This document shows positions 54,999-64,000 of a DNA stretch of 64,000 nucleotides, piece after piece. Location: the NCBI GenBank assembly GCA_022820545.1, contig JAJEFG010000058.1:62001-126000 (forward strand), given 5' to 3'. Position 1 is the first letter of the stretch. The number at the start of each line of letters is the position of its first letter. A model generated the notes under the pieces. That model was not told where the DNA came from. It did no database searches and saw only the letters and a program-made list of their open reading frames with translations. Source of the DNA: Acidobacteriota bacterium (lineage in GTDB: Bacteria; Acidobacteriota; Vicinamibacteria; Marinacidobacterales; Marinacidobacteraceae). The position numbers were made by a program, and so were the translations under genes.

Positions 54999-55667
54999 AT
55001 GTGCCGTCTGCTCTGCGTTCACGGCGAGGAGCCCTTCGACCTGGGGGAACACCTCGAAGCGTTCACCGAGGTCGCGAGGAACAGCCGCGAGTTTCAGGGA
55101 CACGGCTGGGGCTGCGCCTGGCTCGAGGGAGGCCGCTGGCGGATCTACCGCAACATCACGCCGATCTGGGAAGACCCCAACCGGCCCCGGGGCCGCACCC
55201 TCCTCCTGCTCGCCCACGCGCGGAGCGCGTTCCGGGACGAGGGGATCCGCGTGGCGAACAACATGCCGTTCTTCGACGGGGAGCGCATGTTCCTCTTCAA
55301 CGGGGAACTCCGCGGGGTACGGATCCGGGAACACGGCCGGATCGGGGCCGAGAAGGTCTTCAACTTCGTGAAGCGGTTCGACCGCGGCGATCTGCGCCGC
55401 GCCCTCGAGCGGGGACTCCCGGCGATCGAGAAACGCACGCGCTACGTGCGGGCCATGAATGTCGTCGTCACGGACGCCGACTTCCGCGTCACCGTGGCGA
55501 GCCGCTTCAACGAGGACCCCGACTACTTCCAGATGCGCCGCGCCGACATCGGCGGCGCCAGCGTCCTGTGCTCCGAGAGGTATCCGGAGCCGGCCGGTCC
55601 GGCCGAGTGGACGCCCGTCCCGAACGGGACCATCAGCGCGTTCGGCTCCGGACACGAGAGCGGGTGA
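54999..55667 (+). CDS. Class II glutamine amidotransferase in the LysW operon
   Basis: 222 residues. Removal of Met1 exposes Cys2 (MCRLLCVHGEEP), the Ntn nucleophile. Further features are GHGWGCAWLEGG, a LLAHARSAF strand and NNMPFFDGERMFLFNGELRG, all typical of class II (GATase_6 or YafJ-like) domains that release ammonia from glutamine. No synthetase domain is attached. It lies between lysY and lysZ, four bases before lysZ, so it is part of the operon. What it supplies nitrogen to is unknown. A peptidase or deglutaminase role is an alternative. Confidence 0.88.
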   Translation: MCRLLCVHGEEPFDLGEHLEAFTEVARNSREFQGHGWGCAWLEGGRWRIYRNITPIWEDPNRPRGRTLLLLAHARSAFRDEGIRVANNMPFFDGERMFLFNGELRGVRIREHGRIGAEKVFNFVKRFDRGDLRRALERGLPAIEKRTRYVRAMNVVVTDADFRVTVASRFNEDPDYFQMRRADIGGASVLCSERYPEPAGPAEWTPVPNGTISAFGSGHESG

Positions 55668-55671
55668 CGTC

Positions 55672-56463
55672 GTGCTCCTGATCAAGATCGGCGGGGGCGC
55701 GTCGGTCAACCTGGAGGGGATCTGTGGCGATCTCGCCGGAGTCGGGCAGCCCTTCGTCGTCATCCACGGCGCCAACGCCCTGCGCGACGAACTGGGTGAG
55801 CGCCTCGGCATCCGGAAGCAGGTGCTCACCTCGGTGTCCGGCTACGACAGCGTGTACTCGGACGCCGATGCGGTGGACCTCATCCTCATGGCCTATGCCG
55901 GCCTGCGGAACAAGCGGATCGTGGAAATGCTCCAGCGGCACGGGGTGAATGCGATCGGCCTCACCGGCCTCGACGGCGCCCTCGTCCGCGGGCGCCGGAA
56001 CCCGGGAATCCGCGTTCGGGAGGCCGGCAAGACCCTGATCCGGCGCGATCTGTCCGGCAAGCCGGCCGGCGTGAACACGGGACTGCTGCGGCTGATCCTC
56101 GACCACGGGCTGGCGCCGGTCCTGACCATCCCCATCATCGATGAGCGGGGGTTCGCGATCAATTCGGAGAACGACGACATCCTGGTTGCGCTCAACGAAG
56201 GACTCCGCGCCGAACGGGTCGTGCAGTTGATCGAAGCGCCCGGTTTCCTCGAATCGCCGGACGACCCCGGCTCGCTCGTCCCCCGGATGTCGCGCGCCGA
56301 GATCGAGCGACGCGAGGCCGCGGTGAGCGGGCGCATGAAGCGGAAGATGCTCGCCCTGAGCCGCCTGGCCCGGGCCGGGTCCACCCGCGTGGTGATCGCC
56401 GACGGGCGGGTCGAGCACCCGGTCCGCGACGCCCTCGCGGGCCGGGGGACGGTGATCGAATGA
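55672..56463 (+). CDS. lysZ: LysW-amino-acid kinase LysZ (ArgB-like)
   Basis: 263 residues, amino-acid kinase family. It phosphorylates the carrier-bound carboxylate for LysY. The opening LLIKIGGGASVNLEGI is the nucleotide-binding glycine loop; VIHGANALRDELGERLG and INSENDDILVALNE are the substrate and metal blocks of ArgB-like kinases. GTG start, four bases after the amidotransferase stop, and its end overlaps lysJ as ATGA. The order lysY before lysZ follows enzyme use in reverse, as in many LysW operons. Confidence 0.92.
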   Translation: MLLIKIGGGASVNLEGICGDLAGVGQPFVVIHGANALRDELGERLGIRKQVLTSVSGYDSVYSDADAVDLILMAYAGLRNKRIVEMLQRHGVNAIGLTGLDGALVRGRRNPGIRVREAGKTLIRRDLSGKPAGVNTGLLRLILDHGLAPVLTIPIIDERGFAINSENDDILVALNEGLRAERVVQLIEAPGFLESPDDPGSLVPRMSRAEIERREAAVSGRMKRKMLALSRLARAGSTRVVIADGRVEHPVRDALAGRGTVIE

Positions 56464-57614
56464 ACTCCCGGGAAGCCGAGCGGACCTGGGGGCTCGAGGT
56501 CTATCCCAAGCGCGAGCTGACCCTGGTGCGCGGGAGCGGCGCGGAAGTCTGGGACGACCGGGGCCGCCGCTACCTCGACTGCGTGGGAGGGATCGGGGTC
56601 GCGAGCGTCGGGCACGCCAACCCGGCGGTGGCGCGGGCCATCGCCGAACAGGCACAGCTCCTGATCACCTGTCCCGGCATCTTCTACAACGACCGGCGGG
56701 CGGAACTGCTCGAGAAGCTCGTCTCCATCGCTCCCCCGGGGCTGACGCGCGCCTTCCTGTGCAACTCGGGAGCGGAGGCGGTGGAGGCGGCCCTCAAGTT
56801 CGCCCGCCTCGCCACCGGACGCTCCGGCGTCGTCTCCGCGATGCGCGGGTTCCATGGCCGCACCATGGGCGCGCTGAGCGCGACGTTCCGGAAGGACTAC
56901 CGGGAACCCTTTCTGCCGCTGGTGCCCGGCTTTTCCTTCGTGCCGTTCGGCGACGCCGACAAGCTGCGCGATGCGGTCACTGAAACGACCGCGGCGGTCC
57001 TGCTGGAACCGGTCCAGGGCGAAGGCGGCGTGCGCCCCGCCGAACCCGGGTATCTGCGCGCCGTGCGCGCTGCCTGCGACGAAGCGGGCGCGATGCTCAT
57101 CCTGGACGAGTCCCAGACCGGCTTCTGCCGCACCGGCCGGATGTTCGCCTGCGAACACCACGGCGTGGAACCGGACCTCATGTGCCTGGCCAAGGCGATT
57201 GCCGGCGGCGTGCCCATGGGTGCGGTGCTCGCCGGCGACCGCATGCCGCCGCTCATCGGCAAGCACGGCACCACGTTCGGCGGGAACCCGCTCGCCTGCG
57301 CGGCGGCGCTCGCCGCCATCCGCTTCATGGAGGACGAACGGTTGGCCGAGCGCGCGGAGGCGCGGGGCGCGCGGTTCCGGGAACGGCTCTCCCGAAAGCT
57401 GCCCGCCCGGGCGCGCGCGGTGCGGCAGCTGGGCCTGATGATCGGCGTCGAGCTCCGGGAGCGCTGCCGCCCCACCCTGGAACGGCTGATGGAAGGCGGC
57501 GTGCTGGCGCTTCCGGCCGGATCAACCGTGATTCGGTTACTGCCCCCGCTCGTGATCACCGAGGCCCAGGTGGACGAGGTCGTGGACGCGCTCGTCGCGG
57601 CGCTCGCGCCCTGA
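56460..57614 (+). CDS. lysJ: LysW-semialdehyde aminotransferase LysJ (ArgD-like)
   Basis: 384 residues, class III PLP aminotransferase. It transfers an amino group to the carrier-bound semialdehyde, giving LysW-lysine or LysW-ornithine. Blocks are [31 protein letters not shown] and the PLP lysine in [18 protein letters not shown], with [14 protein letters not shown]. At the usual LDEVQTGxGRTG the sequence is [12 protein letters not shown], keeping the key Asp. The release enzyme lysK is not in this window. It is followed after 16 bases by a convergent gene. Confidence 0.92.
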   Translation: MNSREAERTWGLEVYPKRELTLVRGSGAEVWDDRGRRYLDCVGGIGVASVGHANPAVARAIAEQAQLLITCPGIFYNDRRAELLEKLVSIAPPGLTRAFLCNSGAEAVEAALKFARLATGRSGVVSAMRGFHGRTMGALSATFRKDYREPFLPLVPGFSFVPFGDADKLRDAVTETTAAVLLEPVQGEGGVRPAEPGYLRAVRAACDEAGAMLILDESQTGFCRTGRMFACEHHGVEPDLMCLAKAIAGGVPMGAVLAGDRMPPLIGKHGTTFGGNPLACAAALAAIRFMEDERLAERAEARGARFRERLSRKLPARARAVRQLGLMIGVELRERCRPTLERLMEGGVLALPAGSTVIRLLPPLVITEAQVDEVVDALVAALAP

Positions 57615-57630
57615 CGCGGGCGGCCGAACG

Positions 57631-58428
57631 TCAGGCCGGCCGGCGACCCAGTCCGAGGTTCGTCTTTCCCCGAAACGCCGTGTAGCCGTGCTGCTGCAGC
57701 ATGGCCCCGAGGTCGTCCTCGCCCTCCGGTCCGCAGCGGGTCGCGGCGCCCACGGAAATGATCGTCTCCGACTCGGCGGCGGCGGCTTCCACCTCTTTCA
57801 TCACTTCGGGCACCTGCTCCGTCCGGACCTTGATCTCCACGATCGCCGAGAGGACGCGTTCTCCCAGGAGATCTTCCCGGATCGCCCCCGTGGCGACGTC
57901 GCTCATCAGGTTGGTGACGGGGTTCTTCTTCTCGAAGTGCACCCCGAGTCCAGCGAGGCGCCGGGTCACCCGATCCATGTCGGCGAAGCTCGCGGAGACC
58001 CCCGGCCGGCCGAACTCCACCGTCATTCCGCATTCCCCGACCGAGACCCGGCCGGTCACGTCGTTCGTCTTGACTTCCTCGGTCCCCCGGCCGTGGACGC
58101 CGGTGGCCTCATGGGAGACGAGGGGATCGCTGAAGGCGCGGCGCACCACGCGCGGCCAGGTGAGTTCCTGCGGCTCGATCGCCGAGGTCGGGCAGATGTC
58201 CGGCTCCGGATCGAAGCGGAGCCGCACCCAGCCGAGCACCCTCCGGATGGTTCGGATGAGGGTCGGGTTCAGTCGCTCGGTGCTCAGGCCGCGGTAGCAG
58301 GTGTAGCACTCGACGCACTGGTCGCTGTTCACCACCGCGCGTCCGTCGTCCCCGATGCTGATCGCCGAAACCGGGCAGACGGCGACGCAGTTGCCGCAGC
58401 CGACGCACCGGCTCTTCGAGATCTGCAC
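57631..58428 (-). CDS. Ferredoxin-type 4Fe-4S protein of unknown function
   Basis: 265 residues. Residues 1-80 hold a ferredoxin cluster motif, [16 protein letters not shown], and a second cysteine set, [10 protein letters not shown] and ICPTSAIEP, so two clusters are likely. The rest is an uncharacterised domain with [18 protein letters not shown] and [16 protein letters not shown] recall related proteins mainly from anaerobes but know no function. It starts three bases after the ino1 stop, so the two form an operon. An electron-transfer or sensing role in inositol metabolism is only a guess. Confidence 0.8.
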   Translation of the reverse strand: MQISKSRCVGCGNCVAVCPVSAISIGDDGRAVVNSDQCVECYTCYRGLSTERLNPTLIRTIRRVLGWVRLRFDPEPDICPTSAIEPQELTWPRVVRRAFSDPLVSHEATGVHGRGTEEVKTNDVTGRVSVGECGMTVEFGRPGVSASFADMDRVTRRLAGLGVHFEKKNPVTNLMSDVATGAIREDLLGERVLSAIVEIKVRTEQVPEVMKEVEAAAAESETIISVGAATRCGPEGEDDLGAMLQQHGYTAFRGKTNLGLGRRPA

Positions 58429-58431
58429 GGA

Positions 58432-59766
<1,335 letters not shown>

Positions 59767-59851
59767 GAGGGCGGCGGATTCTACGGTAAGGACGTGGCCG
59801 GGTCCCCGAACCCTGAACGGCGAAACGCTATTCTGTCTGCGGCTGCCATTC

Positions 59852-61351
59852 ATGCGTCGCGGCGCCTTCCGTCTCCGGTCGTTCCTCCTCGCCTTCGGGT
59901 TCGTGGGCTCCGCCTGGATTCCGGCGCCGGATGCGGGCGGAGCGGTCGTCGGAGCCCAGCGGTCGCCCGAGCTCTGGATCGTCGATCAGGGTGACGCCAC
60001 GGCGCTGGCCGTCCGGAGGCTGGGCGGGGTCGAGATGGTGCGGCTCGCGGAAGTTGCCGGGGCTCTCGGGGGCACGGTGCGTCGGGGAGACAGCGAGCGG
60101 CAGGCGGTGCTCCGGTTCTCGGGCGAACCGGTCCGTTTCGACGCCGGGCGGAGCTTCGTCAGGGTCGGGAACACCACCCGCGTCCTGCGAAACCCGAGCG
60201 TTCGGCGGGGTGGCGAGTGGTTCGTGCCCCTCGATTTCGTGGCGCTCGTCCTGCCGGACCTGCTTCCGGGCCGCGTCCGCTACGACGACAACGCGAGGAC
60301 CCTCGCGGTAGGAGAGGGGTATCCCCGCCTCGATGTCGAAATCGCGAGCCGCCCCGGATCCACCCGGGTGATCGTGCGCACCGATCCGCCCGTTCCGCTG
60401 GAGATTGAAGAAGGGCGCCGCCGGGTCTCGATCCTGGTGCGGACGGCCTTCGTCGAGACCGCCTTCGCGGAGGAAACACCGCGGGACGGCGTGGTGGAGC
60501 ACGTCGACCTCATCCGCCGGGGGACCGGCTACATCCTCGAGATCAGCACCGGCCGCAATTACGGCCGGTTCCTGCAGGAACGAACACCCGGCGCCCTGAC
60601 GCTGAATCTGCTGCGCGGCGGGGTGCGCGCGGCCTCGGGCGCCGACGTACTGGGGGAGAGCCCGGCCGCGGAGGCGCGCCGCGGCCGCGATCCGGTGGGG
60701 CCCGCGGAGGTCCGCACGATCGCCATCGATCCGGGGCATGGTGGGACCAACCGCGGGGCGGAGGGCCAGGGGGGGGTGGCCGAGAAGGACGTGGCTCTCT
60801 CGGTGGCGCTGGCGCTCGGTGACCTGCTGGAACGGGAGCACGGGTTTCGGGTGGTGCTGACCCGGGACTCGGATCGCGACGTCGCGCTCGACGACCGGAT
60901 CGCCGCCGCCAACACCGCCCGCGCCGACGTGCTCATCAGCATTCACCTGAACGCCTCCCCGAGTCCGGCCGCTTCCGGGAGTCTCGTGTACCACCTCACC
61001 CCGCAGGCCGCGGGCCGCGCGCCCGCGGGGAGCGCGGTTCAGTTCGTGCCCTGGAGCAGCGCGCAGGCGCCCTTCGTGCCGGCTTCGCGGAGGCTGGCCG
61101 AGGCGTTGGCCTCGGAACTCCAGGTACTGGACATCGCCGCGGGAGGGGTCGCCGATGCGCCCGTGAGGGTGCTGCGGGGAGCGGCGATGCCGGCCGTCCA
61201 GGTGGAACTCGGGTTCGTCACCTCGCGGCGGGACCTCTCGCGACTGTCGGACCCGGCATTCCCTGACCGGGCGGCGCGGGCGATCGCCACCGGGATTCTT
61301 CGATACCAGCGTTCCCTCAGCAGTCTTCGGCCCACGGGAGACTTCCGGTGA
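59852..61351 (+). CDS. N-acetylmuramoyl-L-alanine amidase (AmiC type, AMIN plus Amidase_3)
   Basis: 499 residues. Zinc hydrolase that removes stem peptides from peptidoglycan. A signal peptide ends near AGGAVVGAQ. Residues about 35-240 contain a copper-amine-oxidase-like N-domain and an AMIN-type beta region. From about 289 the Amidase_3 fold is complete: AIDPGHGGTNRGAEG, KDVALSVALALGDLL, VLISIHLNASP and VQVELGFVTSRRDLSRL, giving two His and two Glu ligands. A TATTCT 17 bases upstream may be its promoter. The GerMN gene overlaps as GTGA. Confidence 0.92.
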   Translation: MRRGAFRLRSFLLAFGFVGSAWIPAPDAGGAVVGAQRSPELWIVDQGDATALAVRRLGGVEMVRLAEVAGALGGTVRRGDSERQAVLRFSGEPVRFDAGRSFVRVGNTTRVLRNPSVRRGGEWFVPLDFVALVLPDLLPGRVRYDDNARTLAVGEGYPRLDVEIASRPGSTRVIVRTDPPVPLEIEEGRRRVSILVRTAFVETAFAEETPRDGVVEHVDLIRRGTGYILEISTGRNYGRFLQERTPGALTLNLLRGGVRAASGADVLGESPAAEARRGRDPVGPAEVRTIAIDPGHGGTNRGAEGQGGVAEKDVALSVALALGDLLEREHGFRVVLTRDSDRDVALDDRIAAANTARADVLISIHLNASPSPAASGSLVYHLTPQAAGRAPAGSAVQFVPWSSAQAPFVPASRRLAEALASELQVLDIAAGGVADAPVRVLRGAAMPAVQVELGFVTSRRDLSRLSDPAFPDRAARAIATGILRYQRSLSSLRPTGDFR

Positions 61352-61962
61352 CGTCCCCCGGGCGCCGCCGGACTCAGGCAAACGCCTTCCTCGCGGCCGC
61401 GACCCTCTGGGTCCTCGCGGCGTGCGGCGCGGTTCCGGCGGACGAATCGAGCCCGGCTCCGGCGGTCGGTGACGCGGCGGCGGTTGCCCGGGCGGGCGCG
61501 GGAACCGCCGCTCCCGCGATTCAGGATCCGGAAGCCCTGGAGGGCGCCAGGCTGTTCGCCGCCGGGCCGGACGGCCTTCTCCACGTCCGGGAGGTGGAAC
61601 TCCCGCGGTTTTCCACCACCCGCGGCCGCGCCGAGGCGCTGGTGCAGAGGATCGTGGAGGAATCCGGGACGTTCCCCGAGGAGGTGCAGGTCCTGGACGT
61701 GTTCGTGAGCGGTCGCGGGGTGGCCGTCATCAACTTCACCCTCGACCTGCTCGAGGGGCACTCGGGCGGGCTGCACGCGGAGGAGCTGACGGTCTACAGC
61801 CTCAGCCACACGCTGGTGGAGAGCCTGCCGGCCATCGCGGAGGTACGGCTCCTCGTGGAGGGACGGGAGACCGAGACGCTGGCGGGGCACCTCGATCTCC
61901 GCTCGGGATTCGGGCGGGCCCCGGAGCGGCTCTTGGCTGATTCGGACGGCGGCCGCGGGTGA
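61348..61962 (+). CDS. GerMN-domain lipoprotein
   Basis: 204 residues. The signal peptide ends in the lipobox VLAACG, so the protein is lipid-anchored. An Ala-rich linker precedes a GerMN domain (about 70-180) with LVQRIVEESGTFPEEVQVLD and AEELTVYSLSHTLVESLP. In firmicutes GerM acts with amidases in peptidoglycan remodelling; here the stop-start overlap with the amidase gene suggests the same partnership. GTG start. Confidence 0.87.
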   Translation: MTSPGRRRTQANAFLAAATLWVLAACGAVPADESSPAPAVGDAAAVARAGAGTAAPAIQDPEALEGARLFAAGPDGLLHVREVELPRFSTTRGRAEALVQRIVEESGTFPEEVQVLDVFVSGRGVAVINFTLDLLEGHSGGLHAEELTVYSLSHTLVESLPAIAEVRLLVEGRETETLAGHLDLRSGFGRAPERLLADSDGGRG

Positions 61963-62684
61963 GCCGGCGGGGCGGACGCGGGGAGCGGGAAATCCGCGAC
62001 CTCGGGCTTCAGGCCGGCTTTCTCCGCCGCGCCCCCGGTTCGGTGCTCGTCCGCCAGGGAGACACGCGCGTGGTCGCCGCGGTCAGCGTCGAGGAGGGTG
62101 TCCCCGCGTGGCTGCGCGGGCGGGGCCGGGGGTGGCTCACCGCCGAATACGGAATGCTGCCGCTGTCCTCGGGGGAGCGGATCCGCCGGGACCGGGGCGC
62201 GATTCCCGGACGCACGGCGGAGATCCAACGGTTGATCGGCCGTTCGCTGCGGGCTGCCGTGGACCTGTCGGGACTTGGCGAGCGGACGGTCCGCGTGGAC
62301 TGCGACGTCATCGAGGCTGATGGCGGAACCCGGACCGCTTCCATCACCGGCGCCTTCGTTGCGCTGGCGCTGGCCCTCCACCGGCTGCAGGCGCGCGGCG
62401 TGCTCGAGGAGAACCCCCTGCGCCGCCAGATCGCGGCGGTGAGCGTCGGCGTGGTGGACGGCCGGGTGCTGCTGGACCTCGACTATTCCGAGGATTCCCG
62501 GGCCGCGGTGGACCTGACGGTGGTCGCGACGGCGACCGGCGAGTTGATCGAGGTCCAGGGCGCCGCCGAAGCGGCGCCCTTCCGGCGGGAGGTTCTCGAC
62601 GATTTGCTCGACGCGGCGCTCGAGGGGATTTCCACCATCGCGGCGCGCCAGCGTTCGGTGCTCGCCGGAGTCCCGTTGGCCTGA
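61959..62684 (+). CDS. rph: Ribonuclease PH
   Basis: 241 residues, phosphorolytic 3'-to-5' exonuclease that trims tRNA 3' ends. Family blocks are GFLRRAPGSVLVRQGDTRVV, WLTAEYGMLPLSSGERIRR, DCDVIEADGGTRTASITGAF and VDGRVLLDLDYSEDSRAAVDL. It has the normal size and a GTG start overlapping the GerMN gene. rdgB, its usual neighbour, lies 1.1 kb on and on the same strand, separated by an opposing gene. Confidence 0.95.
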   Translation: MSRRGGRGEREIRDLGLQAGFLRRAPGSVLVRQGDTRVVAAVSVEEGVPAWLRGRGRGWLTAEYGMLPLSSGERIRRDRGAIPGRTAEIQRLIGRSLRAAVDLSGLGERTVRVDCDVIEADGGTRTASITGAFVALALALHRLQARGVLEENPLRRQIAAVSVGVVDGRVLLDLDYSEDSRAAVDLTVVATATGELIEVQGAAEAAPFRREVLDDLLDAALEGISTIAARQRSVLAGVPLA

Positions 62685-62706
62685 CGGCCGGCGGGGCGGG
62701 CGGGAA

Positions 62707-63693
62707 TCAGTGCAACAGGCCCGAGAGCCAGTGGAGCGTGTTGAGCACGAACTGACGGTTGTCGTTGCCCGGCTCGTTCATTCCCATCGGGGTGGCCCTC
62801 GGCGGATCACCCCTTCTGGAGACCTGCGCCGAGAGCATCGCGGCCTCTCCCAGCACCACGACCCGCCCCGCTCCGACCGTCATGGCGATCCCCTGCGCCC
62901 GGCCGCCGACGGGTTCCGAGAGTTCCTCGATCAGGTCGTTCGCGGCCGCCGCCCGGCCCTCGACGGCCGCGCGGATGGTCTCCAGGTCGGTCCGGTTCCG
63001 CACCTCGCGGGCGGTTTCGCTGAGCTTCATCAGCACGCTCGCCCCCGCAGGGACACCCAGGCTCTGACCGGAAAACGCCTTCAGGCTCCTCACCTCCTCC
63101 GACGCGTCCCGGCCGCGGAGCACCGGATGGACCCCGAGCAGGCCGTTCTCGCGCGAGGTCACGAACCGGGTCTCGATCGAGGCGCCCGCTTCGCGAAAGT
63201 CCCACACCCATCCCTTGCCCATCGTCACTCCGAAGCGCCCGCCGAGACTCTCCGCCGCGCTCCCGAACGGGGCGTGGTCGGCGATCAGCAGGAGCGATCC
63301 GCCGTCCCGGACCCAGTCCTCGATGGCGTCCGACTCCCGCTCGGTGAAGGCGGGGGTGCCGGGGGCGGCCCCGGGCGGGGGCAGGGCGTTCGAAATTACG
63401 AGGACGTCGGTTGCATCGAGCCCGTCCCGATCGATGGGCGACTTGCCGGCGACCACGGTGTAGCCGTCGTTTCGCAGCAGTTCGGCGAAGGGCCGGTAGC
63501 GGCCGGTGGAGGTGTGGAAGTTGGCGTGCGCCTCATCGATGACCACGACCGGTCCGTTCGCTGCGTACGCCGGGTTTTCGACCGAAGCATCGAAGTCCGG
63601 GTCCGAGGTCTGCTGCGCAACCGCCGGGTCGGCCGGAAAGGTGATCGCGGCCACCATGAACGCCAACCCAGCGATCCTGCCTTTCGGAAGCAT
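62707..63693 (-). CDS. Secreted DUF4350-like protein
   Basis: 328 residues. The signal peptide (RIAGLAFMVAAITFPADPAVAQ) is clear. The body reads as a glutamine-amidotransferase-like or ThuA-type Rossmann fold: GPVVVIDEAHANFHTSTGRY, DATDVLVISNALPPP, DWVRDGGSLLLIADHAPFG and a GRVVVLGEAAMLSAQ end. This matches domain-of-unknown-function proteins similar to DUF4350; no catalytic triad can be assigned. I chose the ATG at 63693, preceded by GGGGAGG. It sits between rph and rdgB on the opposite strand. Confidence 0.8.
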   Translation of the reverse strand: MLPKGRIAGLAFMVAAITFPADPAVAQQTSDPDFDASVENPAYAANGPVVVIDEAHANFHTSTGRYRPFAELLRNDGYTVVAGKSPIDRDGLDATDVLVISNALPPPGAAPGTPAFTERESDAIEDWVRDGGSLLLIADHAPFGSAAESLGGRFGVTMGKGWVWDFREAGASIETRFVTSRENGLLGVHPVLRGRDASEEVRSLKAFSGQSLGVPAGASVLMKLSETAREVRNRTDLETIRAAVEGRAAAANDLIEELSEPVGGRAQGIAMTVGAGRVVVLGEAAMLSAQVSRRGDPPRATPMGMNEPGNDNRQFVLNTLHWLSGLLH

Positions 63694-63781
63694 GGGAACC
63701 TCCCCGCGTTCTCTTGTTGAGGGCCGGCCGCCAAACGTCTTGACGATTGGCGCCCGAGTGGTGATCGTAGAGTGCCAGACC

Positions 63782-64000
63782 GTGCCGTCCCTCCTGCTCG
63801 CCACCGGAAACCCGGGCAAGGTGCGGGAGATGCGGGCCGCGCTCGCCGGCGCCGGAGTGCGTCTGCTGGGCCTGACCGATCTCTCCGGTTCCCCTCCCGA
63901 GGAGCCGGAGGAAACGGGAGAGGGTTTTCTCGCCAACGCCGGCATCAAGGCCCTTCACTACCAGGCGGCGACCGGCCTTCCGGCGCTCGCCGAGGACTCC
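63782..64000 (+). CDS. rdgB: Non-canonical purine NTP pyrophosphatase RdgB (3' end outside window)
   Basis: House-cleaning enzyme that hydrolyses dITP and XTP. The visible 73 codons read PSLLLATGNPGKVREMRAAL, PPEEPEETGEGFLANAGIKA and a final GLPALAEDS, the three N-terminal blocks of the Ham1/RdgB family, ending just before the metal-binding DDSGL-type motif. GTG start. TTGACG at 63740-63745 and TAGAGT at 63768-63773 may be promoter elements but are spaced 22 bases apart. Confidence 0.92.
   Translation, partial: MPSLLLATGNPGKVREMRAALAGAGVRLLGLTDLSGSPPEEPEETGEGFLANAGIKALHYQAATGLPALAEDS

Overview
The window is a high-GC bacterial chromosome segment that spans the replication origin. It looks like uncultured Acidobacteriota, as a best guess from memory rather than a test. 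The basis is the order parA-parB-bactofilin-ATP synthase beside dnaA, a LysW-type amino-acid pathway, a myo-inositol-phosphate synthase, and an ElbD-like ether-lipid gene set. Other deep-branching high-GC phyla such as Gemmatimonadota cannot be excluded. Genes are tightly packed, often with ATGA/GTGA stop-start overlaps. I saw no rRNA, tRNA, CRISPR, transposase or prophage.

Origin region (1-19.3 kb): dnaA-dnaN-gyrB-gyrA run leftward and rpmH-rnpA-yidD-yidC-rsmG-parA-parB-bactofilin-atp genes run rightward. The dnaN-dnaA gap is AT-richer and carries a helically phased array of DnaA boxes, so it is the likely oriC. A perfect parS lies just before parA. recF, jag and mnmE are absent from their usual places. 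The atp cluster has two b-type subunits but no atpB or atpE.

19.3-25.6 kb: three small secreted or membrane unknowns, two of them tandem paralogues. Facing them is a leftward chain fabH, YyaL-type thioredoxin-domain protein (apparently starting at CTG) and a lipoprotein sulfatase.

25.7-33.5 kb: a HAD phosphatase, a LarA-like protein, a 1474-residue reductase/AMP-ligase/ACP/PlsC protein and an NAD-dependent epimerase. This resembles the myxobacterial elb ether-lipid locus and is the strongest special-metabolism candidate here.

33.6-45.5 kb: a sugar-use operon with three (alpha/alpha)6-barrel glycosidases around a complete ABC importer, whose MalF-type permease carries an unusual N-terminal membrane domain. 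Then come a diacylglycerol kinase-like protein and a CDP-alcohol phosphatidyltransferase. With the inositol-phosphate synthase at 58.4-59.8 kb they suggest inositol phospholipid synthesis.

47.5-52.2 kb: a leftward operon of three exported proteins (Ig-like repeats, Tat alkaline-phosphatase fold, Tat rubredoxin-like) of unknown role, and a TPR protein.

52.2-59.8 kb: a cysteine-rich conserved protein, then lysW-lysX-lysY-class II amidotransferase-lysZ-lysJ for carrier-protein-based lysine and/or arginine synthesis, faced by ino1 and a ferredoxin-type protein.

59.8-64 kb: a cell-wall amidase, a GerMN lipoprotein, rph, an oppositely oriented secreted protein, and rdgB cut by the window end.
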